A stretch of 38,953 nucleotides of DNA from a virus: positions 1-38,953 of the IMG/VR virus record IMGVR_UViG_3300017963_000459; one strand, 5' to 3'. The notes beneath the pieces are model-generated. The model saw nothing but the letters and a program-made list of their open reading frames with translations, did not search any database and had not been told where the DNA came from. Positions within the stretch are counted from its first letter, which is position 1. Every line of letters starts with the position of its first letter. The position numbers and the translations under genes are program-made. Below, piece after piece: positions 17,105 to 24,205 of this stretch.

Positions 17105-17235
17105 ACTGGAAGAGAGATGCTCATATAGAGGACAGTGTTAAAAAACAAGAGAAGTTGACAGTTTTTCTATTACAAGAGCTATTACACGAGTTAAGAGAAT
17201 TGATTCAATATTTAAAATTAAAATTTGGAGAGTAA
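17101..17235 (+). CDS. 44-aa coiled-coil micro-protein
   Basis: ATG 17101 overlaps the previous TGA by four bases, and the frame runs to TAA at 17233-17235. The 44 residues start MNWKRDAHIEDS and continue as a Leu/Glu/Lys heptad-like helix (LLQELLHELRELIQYLK), ending KFGE. The GGAGAG near its end (17227-17232) is the ribosome-binding site of the next gene. The compact coupling makes a real gene likely. It may be a small oligomerising or linker protein; the function is unknown. Confidence 0.6.
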   Translation: MNWKRDAHIEDSVKKQEKLTVFLLQELLHELRELIQYLKLKFGE

Positions 17236-17236
17236 T

Positions 17237-17803
17237 ATGTTTGTGGAAGATGGGACAGGGAGTGGGTACCTAGCAAAGGTTACTAATAAGAATAGACTTT
17301 CAGTTGAGGCGATATCGATATCTTCTCAGCATTATGTTAGTCATACAGAAGAGAGCGCGTACCAAGCAAGTCAGGAAATAGACATTGCAGCGTCAGAGCA
17401 AACCATTTTGTTATTACAGAATGGATCCACTGACAAGGATATGATTGTTACCTATATAAGGGTTCATTCAGCTAGCGCAGCAGCAACAAATAAGAATGCT
17501 TATTTTTCTATTAAGATTGGTGGGACATACGCTTCTGGCGGAAGTGCTATCGTGCCTACCAATGTTAATGCTGGAAGTACTAACGCAGCAGTTGGAATCT
17601 TTTATGGAGATACTGGAATAGTAACCGCAGGGACATTCACGGAAATTGATAGAAACTATACAGCTAACTCAATGCAAACCTACAACAAAGAAGGCGCTCT
17701 TATTCTTAAGAGAGGTCAAGCTATTTTGATAACTCACACTGGGTCTAGTGACGAAGGTGTTGCCTACGCTAGAGTTTCATTTATGGTAGCTAAGACTATA
17801 TAG
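17237..17803 (+). CDS. Virion protein with N-terminal VEDGTGSG motif
   Basis: A 188-aa protein. ATG 17237 has GGAGAG 4 nt upstream. The N-terminus MFVEDGTGSGYLAKVTNKNR has the same pattern as the next two gene products (acidic-Asp-Gly, Gly-rich turn, basic, Asn/Asp-x-Arg/Gly), which I take as a shared particle-docking segment. The rest is beta-rich with Gly/Ser/Ala turns. The protein at 17813 has the same overall plan, including the TILLLQN / TILLLKN strand, so the pair is paralogous. Likely a head or tail decoration protein. Confidence 0.7.
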   Translation: MFVEDGTGSGYLAKVTNKNRLSVEAISISSQHYVSHTEESAYQASQEIDIAASEQTILLLQNGSTDKDMIVTYIRVHSASAAATNKNAYFSIKIGGTYASGGSAIVPTNVNAGSTNAAVGIFYGDTGIVTAGTFTEIDRNYTANSMQTYNKEGALILKRGQAILITHTGSSDEGVAYARVSFMVAKTI

Positions 17804-17812
17804 GGAGAGTAC

Positions 17813-18358
17813 ATGGGAATTCAAATAGAGGATGGAAGAGGTACCGGCAGTCGTTGTATGATTGACAGCGACAACAGAATACGAGCTTATTCTGTAGTTG
17901 AGCCTGAGTTAGCATACGCAGCTGACGAAAAGGGCGATGCATATGCATGGACATCGGTTACTTATGACTATGGGGCAGGAGACACTATCTTGTTATTAAA
18001 GAATACGTCGACTAGTAAAAAGCTTATTATAGATAGTATTATAATGACAACTGATACTGCTACTATTGCGCATATCCATATGCCAACATGTGGAACACCT
18101 ACTGGCACAGCGTTAACAGGTGTTAACTTAAACTCATCGTCAAACAATGTTGCGGAAGCAACAGCTAAGGCAGATGAAACAACTAATGCTATAGGTGTAG
18201 CTGGGATAGTTGCAACATTGGCGTTAGAAGCAGATAAAACTAATACTTTTCAAGCTAAGAGTTCGTTAGTATTAGGAACCAATAAATGTGTAGCAGTTGA
18301 CTATGTAACAGATGGCACCGCTGCGACTGTAACTATAACAGGATATTTTCACATATGA
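17813..18358 (+). CDS. Virion protein with N-terminal IEDGRGTG motif
   Basis: A 181-aa protein, paralogue of the preceding gene product. It begins MGIQIEDGRGTGSRCMIDSD and shares the TILLLKNTSTSKKL strand near residue 58. GGGAGAG precedes its ATG. The C-terminus (TVTITGYFHI) looks like the edge strand of a beta-sandwich. It overlaps the following gene by four bases. Confidence 0.7.
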   Translation: MGIQIEDGRGTGSRCMIDSDNRIRAYSVVEPELAYAADEKGDAYAWTSVTYDYGAGDTILLLKNTSTSKKLIIDSIIMTTDTATIAHIHMPTCGTPTGTALTGVNLNSSSNNVAEATAKADETTNAIGVAGIVATLALEADKTNTFQAKSSLVLGTNKCVAVDYVTDGTAATVTITGYFHI

Positions 18359-18990
18359 TGGAAGTACATATTAAAGATGGAGTGAACAACGGTCAAAATC
18401 TACAAGTAGATGAGCTTGGAAATGCATACACGATAACTAACCAATTTCCTCCTAGAATAATCAAGACACAAGGGAAGATTTTCAGAAGCTACATGAAGGA
18501 CAGCGCAGCGAGTAGTGACATGAAAGTCGTTGCAACCGCAGCCGCCCCACATGACTTTTATATTTCAGGTTCAACTATCGCTGATAGATATATTACATCG
18601 GTATCATTTGTTATAGCAGACGCCGGCGCAACGTTGACAGAGTTTGGGGCAGTCGCTGCCTTAGCGAATGGGTGTAAGATGTTTTACGAAGATGAAAGCC
18701 AGGGAGATGTTGTTATTCATGAAGGGTTAACATCCAACTGGGATTTTGTTAGGCTTAGTCAAGGCAACCCCGCTTTTGGAACTGCTGCGGATGTGTTTAG
18801 AGCGAAAAATGTTCTAGGAATATCCGATGCTTATACTCCTGTTTTAGACTTTAGAAAAATATTTGGACTAACGTATGGTATACAAATAGCGGCAGGCTCT
18901 ACCAATCGGTTGATCGTTAGAATCCAGGATACAACTAGTGGAGTGGATGCCTTTAATGCAATAGCGTATGGATTCGATAGGCTTGTATGA
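18355..18990 (+). CDS. Virion protein with N-terminal IKDG motif
   Basis: A 211-aa protein starting MMEVHIKDGVNNGQNLQVDE, the third protein with this N-terminal pattern in a row. The body differs from its two neighbours, so the shared leader may be a docking segment joined to different surface domains. Asp/Gly/Ala-rich strands dominate and no enzyme motif is seen. It starts inside the previous gene's stop and ends overlapping the holin candidate by ATGA. Confidence 0.65.
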   Translation: MMEVHIKDGVNNGQNLQVDELGNAYTITNQFPPRIIKTQGKIFRSYMKDSAASSDMKVVATAAAPHDFYISGSTIADRYITSVSFVIADAGATLTEFGAVAALANGCKMFYEDESQGDVVIHEGLTSNWDFVRLSQGNPAFGTAADVFRAKNVLGISDAYTPVLDFRKIFGLTYGIQIAAGSTNRLIVRIQDTTSGVDAFNAIAYGFDRLV

Positions 18991-19181
18991 AAGAGCACGA
19001 TTGGATTATGTCTGTTGAAAAAAAACTAACATCTATTAAAAAGGATATTGAGTTTATTAAAGACAGACTTCCAGTCTGTGAAAAGGAACGAGTTATAGGA
19101 ATGGTTAAGGTCAATAGATGGATTATATCAGTACTATTTACAACCGCGGGGGCGATCGTAGGTAGTATTTTATCAAAATGA
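18987..19181 (+). CDS. Holin candidate (XhlA-like layout)
   Basis: A 64-aa protein with a helical charged N-terminal half (residues about 5-30, coiled-coil-like), a short basic stretch and one C-terminal membrane helix (about 45-61) followed by SK. This is the layout of XhlA-type and related small phage membrane proteins that act with or as holins. Holins make the inner membrane permeable at lysis. The endolysin is far away on the other strand, so the assignment rests on topology alone. ATG overlaps the previous stop. Confidence 0.55.
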   Translation: MKEHDWIMSVEKKLTSIKKDIEFIKDRLPVCEKERVIGMVKVNRWIISVLFTTAGAIVGSILSK

Positions 19182-19190
19182 GGAGGTTTT

Positions 19191-19331
19191 ATGAATTTTG
19201 TGATAAGTAGAGAACTGTTAGAAAAGGTTGTTAGTTATGTAGCGAAAAAACCATACGCTGAAGTTTGCAATTTAATAAAGCAACTATCAGGGCTAAAGCA
19301 AGTAATGGTGGAGGACGAAGACAAAGAATAG
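19191..19331 (+). CDS. 46-aa conserved-type phage micro-protein
   Basis: ATG 19191 is preceded by a perfect AGGAGG (19181-19186, 4 nt spacing). The frame ends at TAG 19329-19331. The product begins MNFVISRELLEKVVSYVAKK, continues PYAEVCNLIKQL and ends in an acidic tail. Short proteins of the pattern 'M-N-x-x-I-x-R-(D/E)-L-(V/L)-x4-(S/N)-Y-(L/V)-x3-P-(Y/F)-x-E-V-x2-L' occur in many tailed phages, generally without known function. Helical throughout. The overlap with the end of the holin candidate's ribosomal spacing suggests one operon. Confidence 0.65.
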   Translation: MNFVISRELLEKVVSYVAKKPYAEVCNLIKQLSGLKQVMVEDEDKE

Positions 19332-19381
19332 ATTTATAACTAGGATGCAAAGGGGCCACGGTTTCGAGTATTCTACCTGTA

Positions 19382-19414
19382 GGAGAAATCTGAATTCAGG
19401 ATTCAAGACTCTCC
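19382..19414 (+). promoter_or_regulatory. Long imperfect hairpin upstream of the beta-helix gene
   Basis: GGAGA (19382-19386) pairs with TCTCC (19410-19414), and TCTGAAT (19389-19395) pairs with ATTCAaGA (19401-19408) with one bulged A. A CTGAATTCAG palindrome lies at 19390-19399. It sits in the 114-bp gap before the gene at 19446. No clear T-run follows. It could be a weak terminator, a processing site or a stabilising 5' leader hairpin for a highly translated structural mRNA. Confidence 0.4.
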
Positions 19415-19445
19415 TTCAGTTTAACATTTGGAGGAGGGATCCAAA

Positions 19446-20987
19446 ATGAGTAATGGTTACAAGCATTATGCCGGATTACAAGGCACGAAGATCAAAACGG
19501 TTGGGAGCGACGCAGACGCATACCAATACACTAATCTAGAGACAGCGATTGCAGCATCACAAGCGAATGATGTCATTATTATTGATGATGGCACGTACTC
19601 GCTAACGGCGGCCAACACTATAAATTATAATTTGACGTTGATCGGACGTGGGACAGTGAACGTAAATTGCGGGACTGCTGGATTGGCAACTCGTGGTTTT
19701 ATGCTAAACAAGCCAGCTGCTGGAACTGCAAACACTCTTATCACATTTGAAAACATTGCATTTTCTAATGCGCATGCAACAGGTGATGTTTTTGAAATAG
19801 ACACGGACGGTGGTGCTACCGGTGACATGAAGGTCGTGTTTAAGGACTGCTCTATCGATGCCGGTGCTTCTGCGGTTTCTATCGACTGTGATCACACTAC
19901 TGCTACTATCAATCTTTATTTGGAAGTTTATGGAAGAGGTGGTTTGACATTAGATAGCATGAACTTAGCTCTTGCCAAGGCAGCGTCCCATGTTTATATC
20001 GAAGGATACGACATGAGTGCGACCGCTTCAGTATTCACACTAGGTTCTGGGGATGTTGCTTCAATTTACCAGTTTAGAGACTGTATATTCGGTAGTGCTG
20101 CAATTACTTCCGGCGGAGCTGCAAGTGTACTAGTTAGTGCTATTAATTGCGTTAACGAGACTGCGAATGTTCAACGACAGTTAGTTGATGGCGATTTTGA
20201 TCACACTGGAGTTCTAACGATAGCAGATGGTAGTCAAGCAGGTAGAGTTAAGTTGATCGTTGCAGCAACTGGCATTACTGAATACTATAACACTTTCGAA
20301 TTGGCATTAGCGCAAGCAGTATCTGGAGATACTATTCTATTAAGTTCAGGTAGTCATACAGTTGCGGCCACTGCGACACTCAATTTTAATATTACTGTTA
20401 AGGGCGAGGGGCGATGTACTTTGACTGGTGCTGTAGCAGACAGATTGTTGATGTTGAATAAACCGGCAACCGGAACTGCGGCTACGTATATCAAACTAGA
20501 AAATTTAAAAATAGTCTCTCAAACCGCTTCGGCCGATTGTATAGAAATAAACAACAACGGAGGTGGAACCGGTGCCCTTTTTGTAGATCTTATCAATTGC
20601 TCAATGACATCAAATTCTGGACTTTCAATCGATTGTGACCAATCTACGGCGACCGAACATATATATCTATATGTTAAAGGAAACCTAAGTGAAGACATGG
20701 CAGTTGATGGAATGAACTTAGCAATTGCGCTTGCAGCAAGTGAAGTTTTTCTAGATAACGTTAGGTTTAATGCAGGAGTTATAGCCTTAGGGACTGCTAA
20801 TGTCGCATGGATTATGTCAATGAAAGATTGCTTGTACGAATCTGAAGCAATGATGACAGGAGGCTCTGCGTCTGTGATTGTTAACTTGTGGAACTGTATA
20901 AGAAACAACGCAGGAACTTATGAGATTCCTGAAGCAGGTGATTTTGATCAAACTAGTGCAAGTGAACAAATTCTACCAGCATCTTAG
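19446..20987 (+). CDS. Beta-helix virion protein with two module copies
   Basis: A 513-aa protein. ATG 19446 follows GGAGGAGGG (19430-19438) with 7 nt spacing, one of the strongest sites here, so high expression is likely. Residues 1-257 and 258-513 are two copies of the same module. Each has the opening rungs of a pectate-lyase-like right-handed beta-helix (TAIAAS-x-ANDVIIIDDGTY), then LNKPA-x-GT, then an acidic Gly-rich turn of the type (D/N)(T/N)(D/N)GG, then LA-x2-AS-x-(V/I). The gene at 21042 has a third copy. No catalytic cluster is visible. Likely a head or tail surface protein or tailspike-like component binding glycans. Confidence 0.7.
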   Translation: MSNGYKHYAGLQGTKIKTVGSDADAYQYTNLETAIAASQANDVIIIDDGTYSLTAANTINYNLTLIGRGTVNVNCGTAGLATRGFMLNKPAAGTANTLITFENIAFSNAHATGDVFEIDTDGGATGDMKVVFKDCSIDAGASAVSIDCDHTTATINLYLEVYGRGGLTLDSMNLALAKAASHVYIEGYDMSATASVFTLGSGDVASIYQFRDCIFGSAAITSGGAASVLVSAINCVNETANVQRQLVDGDFDHTGVLTIADGSQAGRVKLIVAATGITEYYNTFELALAQAVSGDTILLSSGSHTVAATATLNFNITVKGEGRCTLTGAVADRLLMLNKPATGTAATYIKLENLKIVSQTASADCIEINNNGGGTGALFVDLINCSMTSNSGLSIDCDQSTATEHIYLYVKGNLSEDMAVDGMNLAIALAASEVFLDNVRFNAGVIALGTANVAWIMSMKDCLYESEAMMTGGSASVIVNLWNCIRNNAGTYEIPEAGDFDQTSASEQILPAS

Positions 20988-21002
20988 TTTTTATTATATT
21001 AA

Positions 21003-21029
21003 GGGAGAGTTAAGCTCTCCCAAATTTTT
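21003..21029 (+). terminator. Intrinsic terminator between the beta-helix genes
   Basis: GGGAGAG (21003-21009), a 5-nt loop and CTCTCCC (21015-21021) form a perfect 7-bp G/C-rich stem followed by AAATTTTT. The ribosome-binding site of the next gene lies just after it, so some transcripts probably read through. This would set a lower dose for the second beta-helix gene. Confidence 0.75.
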
Positions 21030-21041
21030 CTGGAGGGAAAA

Positions 21042-21848
21042 ATGGCAACAGGATACAACCACTTTGCAGGATTAAAATCCGCAGATGTAATTACAGTAGG
21101 ACCAACAAAGGCAGCTGACGTAGTAAACTATACATCAATAGCAACAGCATTTGATAATATGGTTCCAGGTGGGACAATGTACATATACCCAGGCACGTAC
21201 AGTCTGTCAGCAACAGAAACAATCGACTATCCATGTAATATTATAGGAATTGGCGATGTAACTATAAATGGCGGAACCGATGGAATCGAAAATCGATTGA
21301 TAATGGTAAATAAACCGGCAGCGGGCACAGTAGCAACTCAAATTTATGTAGAAAATATAAAATTTGTGAATGCGTATTCTGCGGCTGACGCTGTGGAAAT
21401 AGATGATGATGGCGGCGCTACTGGAAGTCTAACTACAATTTGGAATATGTGTGGATTTTCGACAAATGCGGGGCTGGCATTTGATATAGACCAGACAACG
21501 AATACAATTGATTGCTATCATTATATCTATGGAGCAAGACATTTGGCATTAGATGATGACTGTAACTTTGCTTTGACAAAAGCGGCATCTGAAATTCACG
21601 TTAGTGGTTACAAGCTAGACGGTGGAGAGACATTTATTCTTGGATCGGCAAATGTGGCCTCATTGTACTTTTGGGATAACATTATATACTCTTCTGCCGC
21701 GCTAACTTCAGGCGGAGCTGCTAGTATAATTACAAATTTCACTAGCTGTGCATTTATTGCAGCTGGAGCTATTGCAGCGTGCGACGTTGCTCACTATGAT
21801 GCAACTAGTGCATCTGAAAACTCACAAGCAGGGACCTTGGCAGCTTAG
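21042..21848 (+). CDS. Single-module beta-helix virion protein
   Basis: A 268-aa protein with GGAGGG before its ATG. It has one copy of the module found twice in the preceding gene. The same N-terminal signature (MATGYNHFAGLK against MSNGYKHYAGLQ), the VNKPAAGT block, the acidic DDDGGATGS turn, a LTKAASEIHVSGY block and a similar end (YDATSASE against FDQTSASE) are all present. It probably occupies a related place in the virion. It is bracketed by two intrinsic terminators. No enzymatic residues can be claimed. Confidence 0.7.
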   Translation: MATGYNHFAGLKSADVITVGPTKAADVVNYTSIATAFDNMVPGGTMYIYPGTYSLSATETIDYPCNIIGIGDVTINGGTDGIENRLIMVNKPAAGTVATQIYVENIKFVNAYSAADAVEIDDDGGATGSLTTIWNMCGFSTNAGLAFDIDQTTNTIDCYHYIYGARHLALDDDCNFALTKAASEIHVSGYKLDGGETFILGSANVASLYFWDNIIYSSAALTSGGAASIITNFTSCAFIAAGAIAACDVAHYDATSASENSQAGTLAA

Positions 21849-21869
21849 TTTTTTAAAGTTTCAAACTAT

Positions 21870-21904
21870 AAAGGTGTTGTTTTCAATAAACAGCACCTTT
21901 TATT
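21870..21904 (+). terminator. Strong intrinsic terminator after the beta-helix block
   Basis: A 13-bp stem (21870-21882 with 21888-21900, one T-G wobble) around a 5-nt loop is followed by TATT. It is the most stable simple hairpin seen in the structural region and probably ends the main late transcript. The gene at 21925 would then depend on read-through or its own promoter. Confidence 0.75.
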
Positions 21905-21924
21905 AAAAACAAAAAGGGGCACAA

Positions 21925-22200
21925 ATGTCAGACTCACATATTAAGAATACAAAAGAAGTTCTATCTTTAGTTTTCTACATTATTAAGCCTATTATTAGAG
22001 AGATCAAAAAGGATGGATTCCAGTTTACAGACTTAGTTACTTTTATGGGAGACGAAGAGTTTCAACAACATCTCCAAGATGCTATCAATGATGTTGGGGG
22101 AATACCAGACGAGATAAGAAACTTCTCCTTAAAAGAAGGGTTTGAATTAAGTGCTTTTCTTGTAGACGAGGTCAAAGACTTAATCGTCTCATTATTCTAA
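21925..22200 (+). CDS. Small hypothetical protein at the end of the late region
   Basis: A 91-aa protein with GGGGC before the ATG. It is helical, acidic and amphipathic, with the pattern 'IL-x-D-GF-x-x-xD-L' (KKDGFQFTDLVTF), then FQQHLQDAI, then IPDEIRN. I have the impression that small phage proteins of this pattern occur beside decoration genes, but no function is known to me. It ends 7 bp before a leftward gene, so transcription converges here. Expression probably depends on read-through of the strong terminator upstream. Confidence 0.6.
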   Translation: MSDSHIKNTKEVLSLVFYIIKPIIREIKKDGFQFTDLVTFMGDEEFQQHLQDAINDVGGIPDEIRNFSLKEGFELSAFLVDEVKDLIVSLF

Positions 22201-22207
22201 CCTTCTC

Positions 22208-22411
22208 TTAACTAGGTATCTTAACCTTATAAGCATAAGGTCTCAAAAGCTTCACTTCTGATATATGCATCTCTTTGTCGCCAACCATTTTTTTAATATG
22301 ATCAATCGCCTCTTGTGGGTTTGCCGCTTCCGTTGTTATTTGAAAATCAATTAAATGAGTTACCTCGTCTTCTGTTACCAATACTCCTACTTTAACTTTA
22401 TATTTTTTCAT
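22208..22411 (-). CDS. Small hypothetical protein
   Basis: A 67-aa leftward protein. AAGGAG lies 6 nt before ATG on the minus strand, which supports a real gene. The sequence alternates strands and a helix (MKKYKVKVGVLVTEDE, then AANPQEAIDHIKKM), giving a small alpha/beta fold like many phage accessory proteins with a 'xA-x-x-x-x-EA-x-x-x-(I/V)' helix. It is the last gene of a three-gene leftward group, and its start overlaps the stop of the preceding frame if the TAG there is read through. Confidence 0.6.
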   Translation of the reverse strand: MKKYKVKVGVLVTEDEVTHLIDFQITTEAANPQEAIDHIKKMVGDKEMHISEVKLLRPYAYKVKIPS

Positions 22412-22644
22412 TTGATCTCCTTTTTTAACTCTTTCACGTACTCGGTCTCTTCCTCTCTCATAATATCTAGTATCAACTTAATCCACTCTTTGGCCTAAAG
22501 GGGACCAGTATATGAAATCTTGTAATTCTCAGGATTAGACAGAAACACAAAACCATCCAAATCTTGCTTTTCAAGAAACTTTTGTACTTCCTCGCATTTC
22601 CTATCAAACTCTTCCAGTTTTTTCAGCTTTCTTTCTTTTTTCAT
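22408..22644 (-). pseudogene. Small gene interrupted by an in-frame TAG
   Basis: A leftward frame begins at 22644 with GGAGG upstream and encodes 49 residues (MKKERKLKKLEEFDRKCEEV and onward, ending SYTGPL) before TAG at 22497-22495. The same frame continues for 28 more sense codons (AKEWIKLILDIMREEETEYV and a Lys-rich end) to TGA at 22410-22408, which overlaps the next gene's ATG. That perfect coupling of the extended frame argues that the full 78-codon gene is ancestral. TAG is used as a normal stop in this genome, so recoding is not general. A nonsense mutation, natural read-through or a consensus error are the options. No family is recognised. Confidence 0.55.
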
Positions 22645-22814
22645 AAATCCTCCTCAAATATAGATTCTCCAGATATTTGTATATCTAGACCATTGTGGCA
22701 AATAGAGTCAATTTCATCTAGAACACCTATACCTTCCGTTGTACTTGTTGCAATAAACACTTCTTTGTCCTGATCTTCCTTTTCTAGCAATTTAATCAAT
22801 TCTCGTACTTTCAT
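22641..22814 (-). CDS. Small acidic protein, MKVxELIxLL type
   Basis: A 57-aa leftward protein, first in its operon. It begins MKVRELIKLLEKEDQDKEVF and continues as a small alpha/beta protein with an acidic tail. Short proteins opening with 'MKV-x-E-L-I-x-L-L-x-x-x-(D/N)P/xD-x-E-V' are frequent in phages and plasmids, with no clear function. A G-rich site (AAGGGGGG) stands before ATG. Its stop overlaps the next start by ATGA. It is driven by the strong promoter at 22842-22870. Confidence 0.65.
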   Translation of the reverse strand: MKVRELIKLLEKEDQDKEVFIATSTTEGIGVLDEIDSICHNGLDIQISGESIFEEDL

Positions 22815-22841
22815 GATTTCCCCCCTTTTTAATATAATTTA

Positions 22842-22870
22842 ATTATACCATTGTTTACTATTATAGTCAA
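22842..22870 (-). promoter_or_regulatory. Sigma70 promoter with extended -10 for the small leftward group
   Basis: On the minus strand, TTGACT (22870-22865) and TATAAT (22847-22842) are 17 bp apart, with TGG directly before the -10 element (extended -10). This is near consensus and lies about 28 bp before the ATG at 22814. It should be read by the host housekeeping RNA polymerase early in infection. Confidence 0.75.
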
Positions 22871-22940
22871 CAATTAAATAGGTCAAAACGTGAAATAATT
22901 GAAAAATATGGATATTTGTATTGTTTTTAAATAAATATTG

Positions 22941-22984
22941 TTTAAAAATCTATCAAAAATAGCTATAATAGCGAGAATAGCGAG
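22941..22984 (+). promoter_or_regulatory. Candidate promoter and 9-bp tandem repeat upstream of the sigma-factor gene
   Basis: TTTAAA (22941-22946), 17 bp and TATAAT (22964-22969) point rightward toward the sigma-factor gene. AATAGCGAG then occurs twice directly in tandem (22967-22975 and 22976-22984) over the start-site region, which fits an operator. A second possible promoter begins with TTGACA at 23022-23027 and a poor -10 17 bp later. The rest of the 306-bp gap (22815-23120) is A/T-rich with no other gene seen. Confidence 0.5.
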
Positions 22985-23120
22985 ACTTTTGTTTTAAAAA
23001 ACGGATTTGAGGGGGGACAAATTGACAAAACTCTATGGTATATGTCTACTAAATGAGTCATTGCTCACCTGTTATATTAAAACTCCTTTTAAATAATAGA
23101 TATTTTGTTAGTATGTTTTT

Positions 23121-23840
23121 ATGAAAAACGTAGTCAAAACCAATCATAGAACTGCGATAACAGCAGAAAATAGAGAGAGGGTGATAATTGACCATATTCC
23201 GCTAGTTGATTATATAGTCAAATCTAAATATCGTATAAAAGACAGGGTTTGCATGGACGAATTAAGATCAGCAGGGTTGTTGGGGTTAGTTAAGGCGGCC
23301 AACAACTTTGAACCACAAGGTACTTTATTCAAAACGTACGCTGAACATAAAATAAATGGGTCTATATTGGATTACTTAAGATGTCTGGATGCTCTCCCTA
23401 TCAACATTAGACAATGTCTTAAGAAAATCGAAGAGGTAGATAACCAATCTAAGGTTAAAACAGGCAAAGGTCTCACAAATGAGGAATTATGCAAGGCGCT
23501 AGATATCAAAATAAACAGGTTGTATCATATCCATGATTGTATTGAGTTTGAATCATTTAAACATCCAACGTGTCAGGAAAATGATCCGTTTCTTTTGTTA
23601 GAAAAGAATATGTTTAATAAGAAAATACATGAGGCCATAGAGCAACTTCAAGACAGAATGAAAGCAACAATAAAACTAATGTATTTTGATGGATTAAATG
23701 GAACTGAAATATCAAGGATATTAGGGGTGTCTCCTCAACGAGTATACCAAATACGACACGAGTCCATAAGATCGTTAAAAAGGAAGTTGGGGTATTACAT
23801 TAAAGTTACCTGCAATCAACATGAATGTAGTCAGTCATGA
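23121..23840 (+). CDS. Sigma factor of the FliA/WhiG type
   Basis: A 239-aa protein with the domains of a sigma70-family factor. Region 2 covers about residues 20-90 (LVDYIV, DELRSAGLLGLVKAANNFE, FKTYAEHKINGSILDYLR). A region 3-like part covers about 95-145, and region 4 covers about 170-225 with the helix-turn-helix GLNGTEISRILGVSPQRVYQ. Lack of region 1 and the 'RINGSILDYLR'-like signature place it near the flagellar/sporulation sigma28 class. It should redirect host RNA polymerase, most likely to late genes, since the phage has no RNA polymerase of its own. A stand-alone rightward gene, its 3' end overlaps the endolysin gene by 35 bp. Confidence 0.9.
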   Translation: MKNVVKTNHRTAITAENRERVIIDHIPLVDYIVKSKYRIKDRVCMDELRSAGLLGLVKAANNFEPQGTLFKTYAEHKINGSILDYLRCLDALPINIRQCLKKIEEVDNQSKVKTGKGLTNEELCKALDIKINRLYHIHDCIEFESFKHPTCQENDPFLLLEKNMFNKKIHEAIEQLQDRMKATIKLMYFDGLNGTEISRILGVSPQRVYQIRHESIRSLKRKLGYYIKVTCNQHECSQS

Positions 23841-24198
23841 CTCTGCAATATGGGAATACAGTCATACATGTAGTTACTAAACTCTTTTCCAAAGAATAAT
23901 CTTCTGGAATATCCAAGTCGACAGCATTTCCAGTTAAATGATGTGAATATGGGTGTCCACCTATGTTTTTGTTATATGACACTGTTCTATAACCGGAAGT
24001 TATAATCATAGGTTTACCATACATTCTTCTCGCTATGTCTAAGTGGTGTAATAGTTTATAACTAATAATAACTATTTCACTCATATCACGACATGCAAAT
24101 TCTTTTAAAAGAAAATGGTCTATAACTTGTCTGTTAGGTTTTTCGTTTCTAGTTATTAGCACAAGACTTGCATTATTAGCATCTAATATGTTTTCCAT
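23806..24198 (-). CDS. Endolysin, M15-family peptidase
   Basis: A 130-aa protein with the zinc peptidase signature of the M15_3 (VanY-like) group: SGYR at 68-71, S-H-H-L-T-G-x-A-x-D at 85-94 (zinc ligands His87 and Asp94) and the final H-V-D at 126-128 (His126 as third ligand). Such phage enzymes cut peptides of peptidoglycan at lysis. It is a bare catalytic domain without a cell-wall-binding module or signal peptide, so it needs a holin. It is last in the leftward arm, separated from the holin candidate. AGGAAG precedes ATG. The last codons overlap the sigma gene on the opposite strand. Confidence 0.85.
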   Translation of the reverse strand: MENILDANNASLVLITRNEKPNRQVIDHFLLKEFACRDMSEIVIISYKLLHHLDIARRMYGKPMIITSGYRTVSYNKNIGGHPYSHHLTGNAVDLDIPEDYSLEKSLVTTCMTVFPYCRVMTDYIHVDCR

Positions 24199-24205
24199 AA
24201 CCTTC

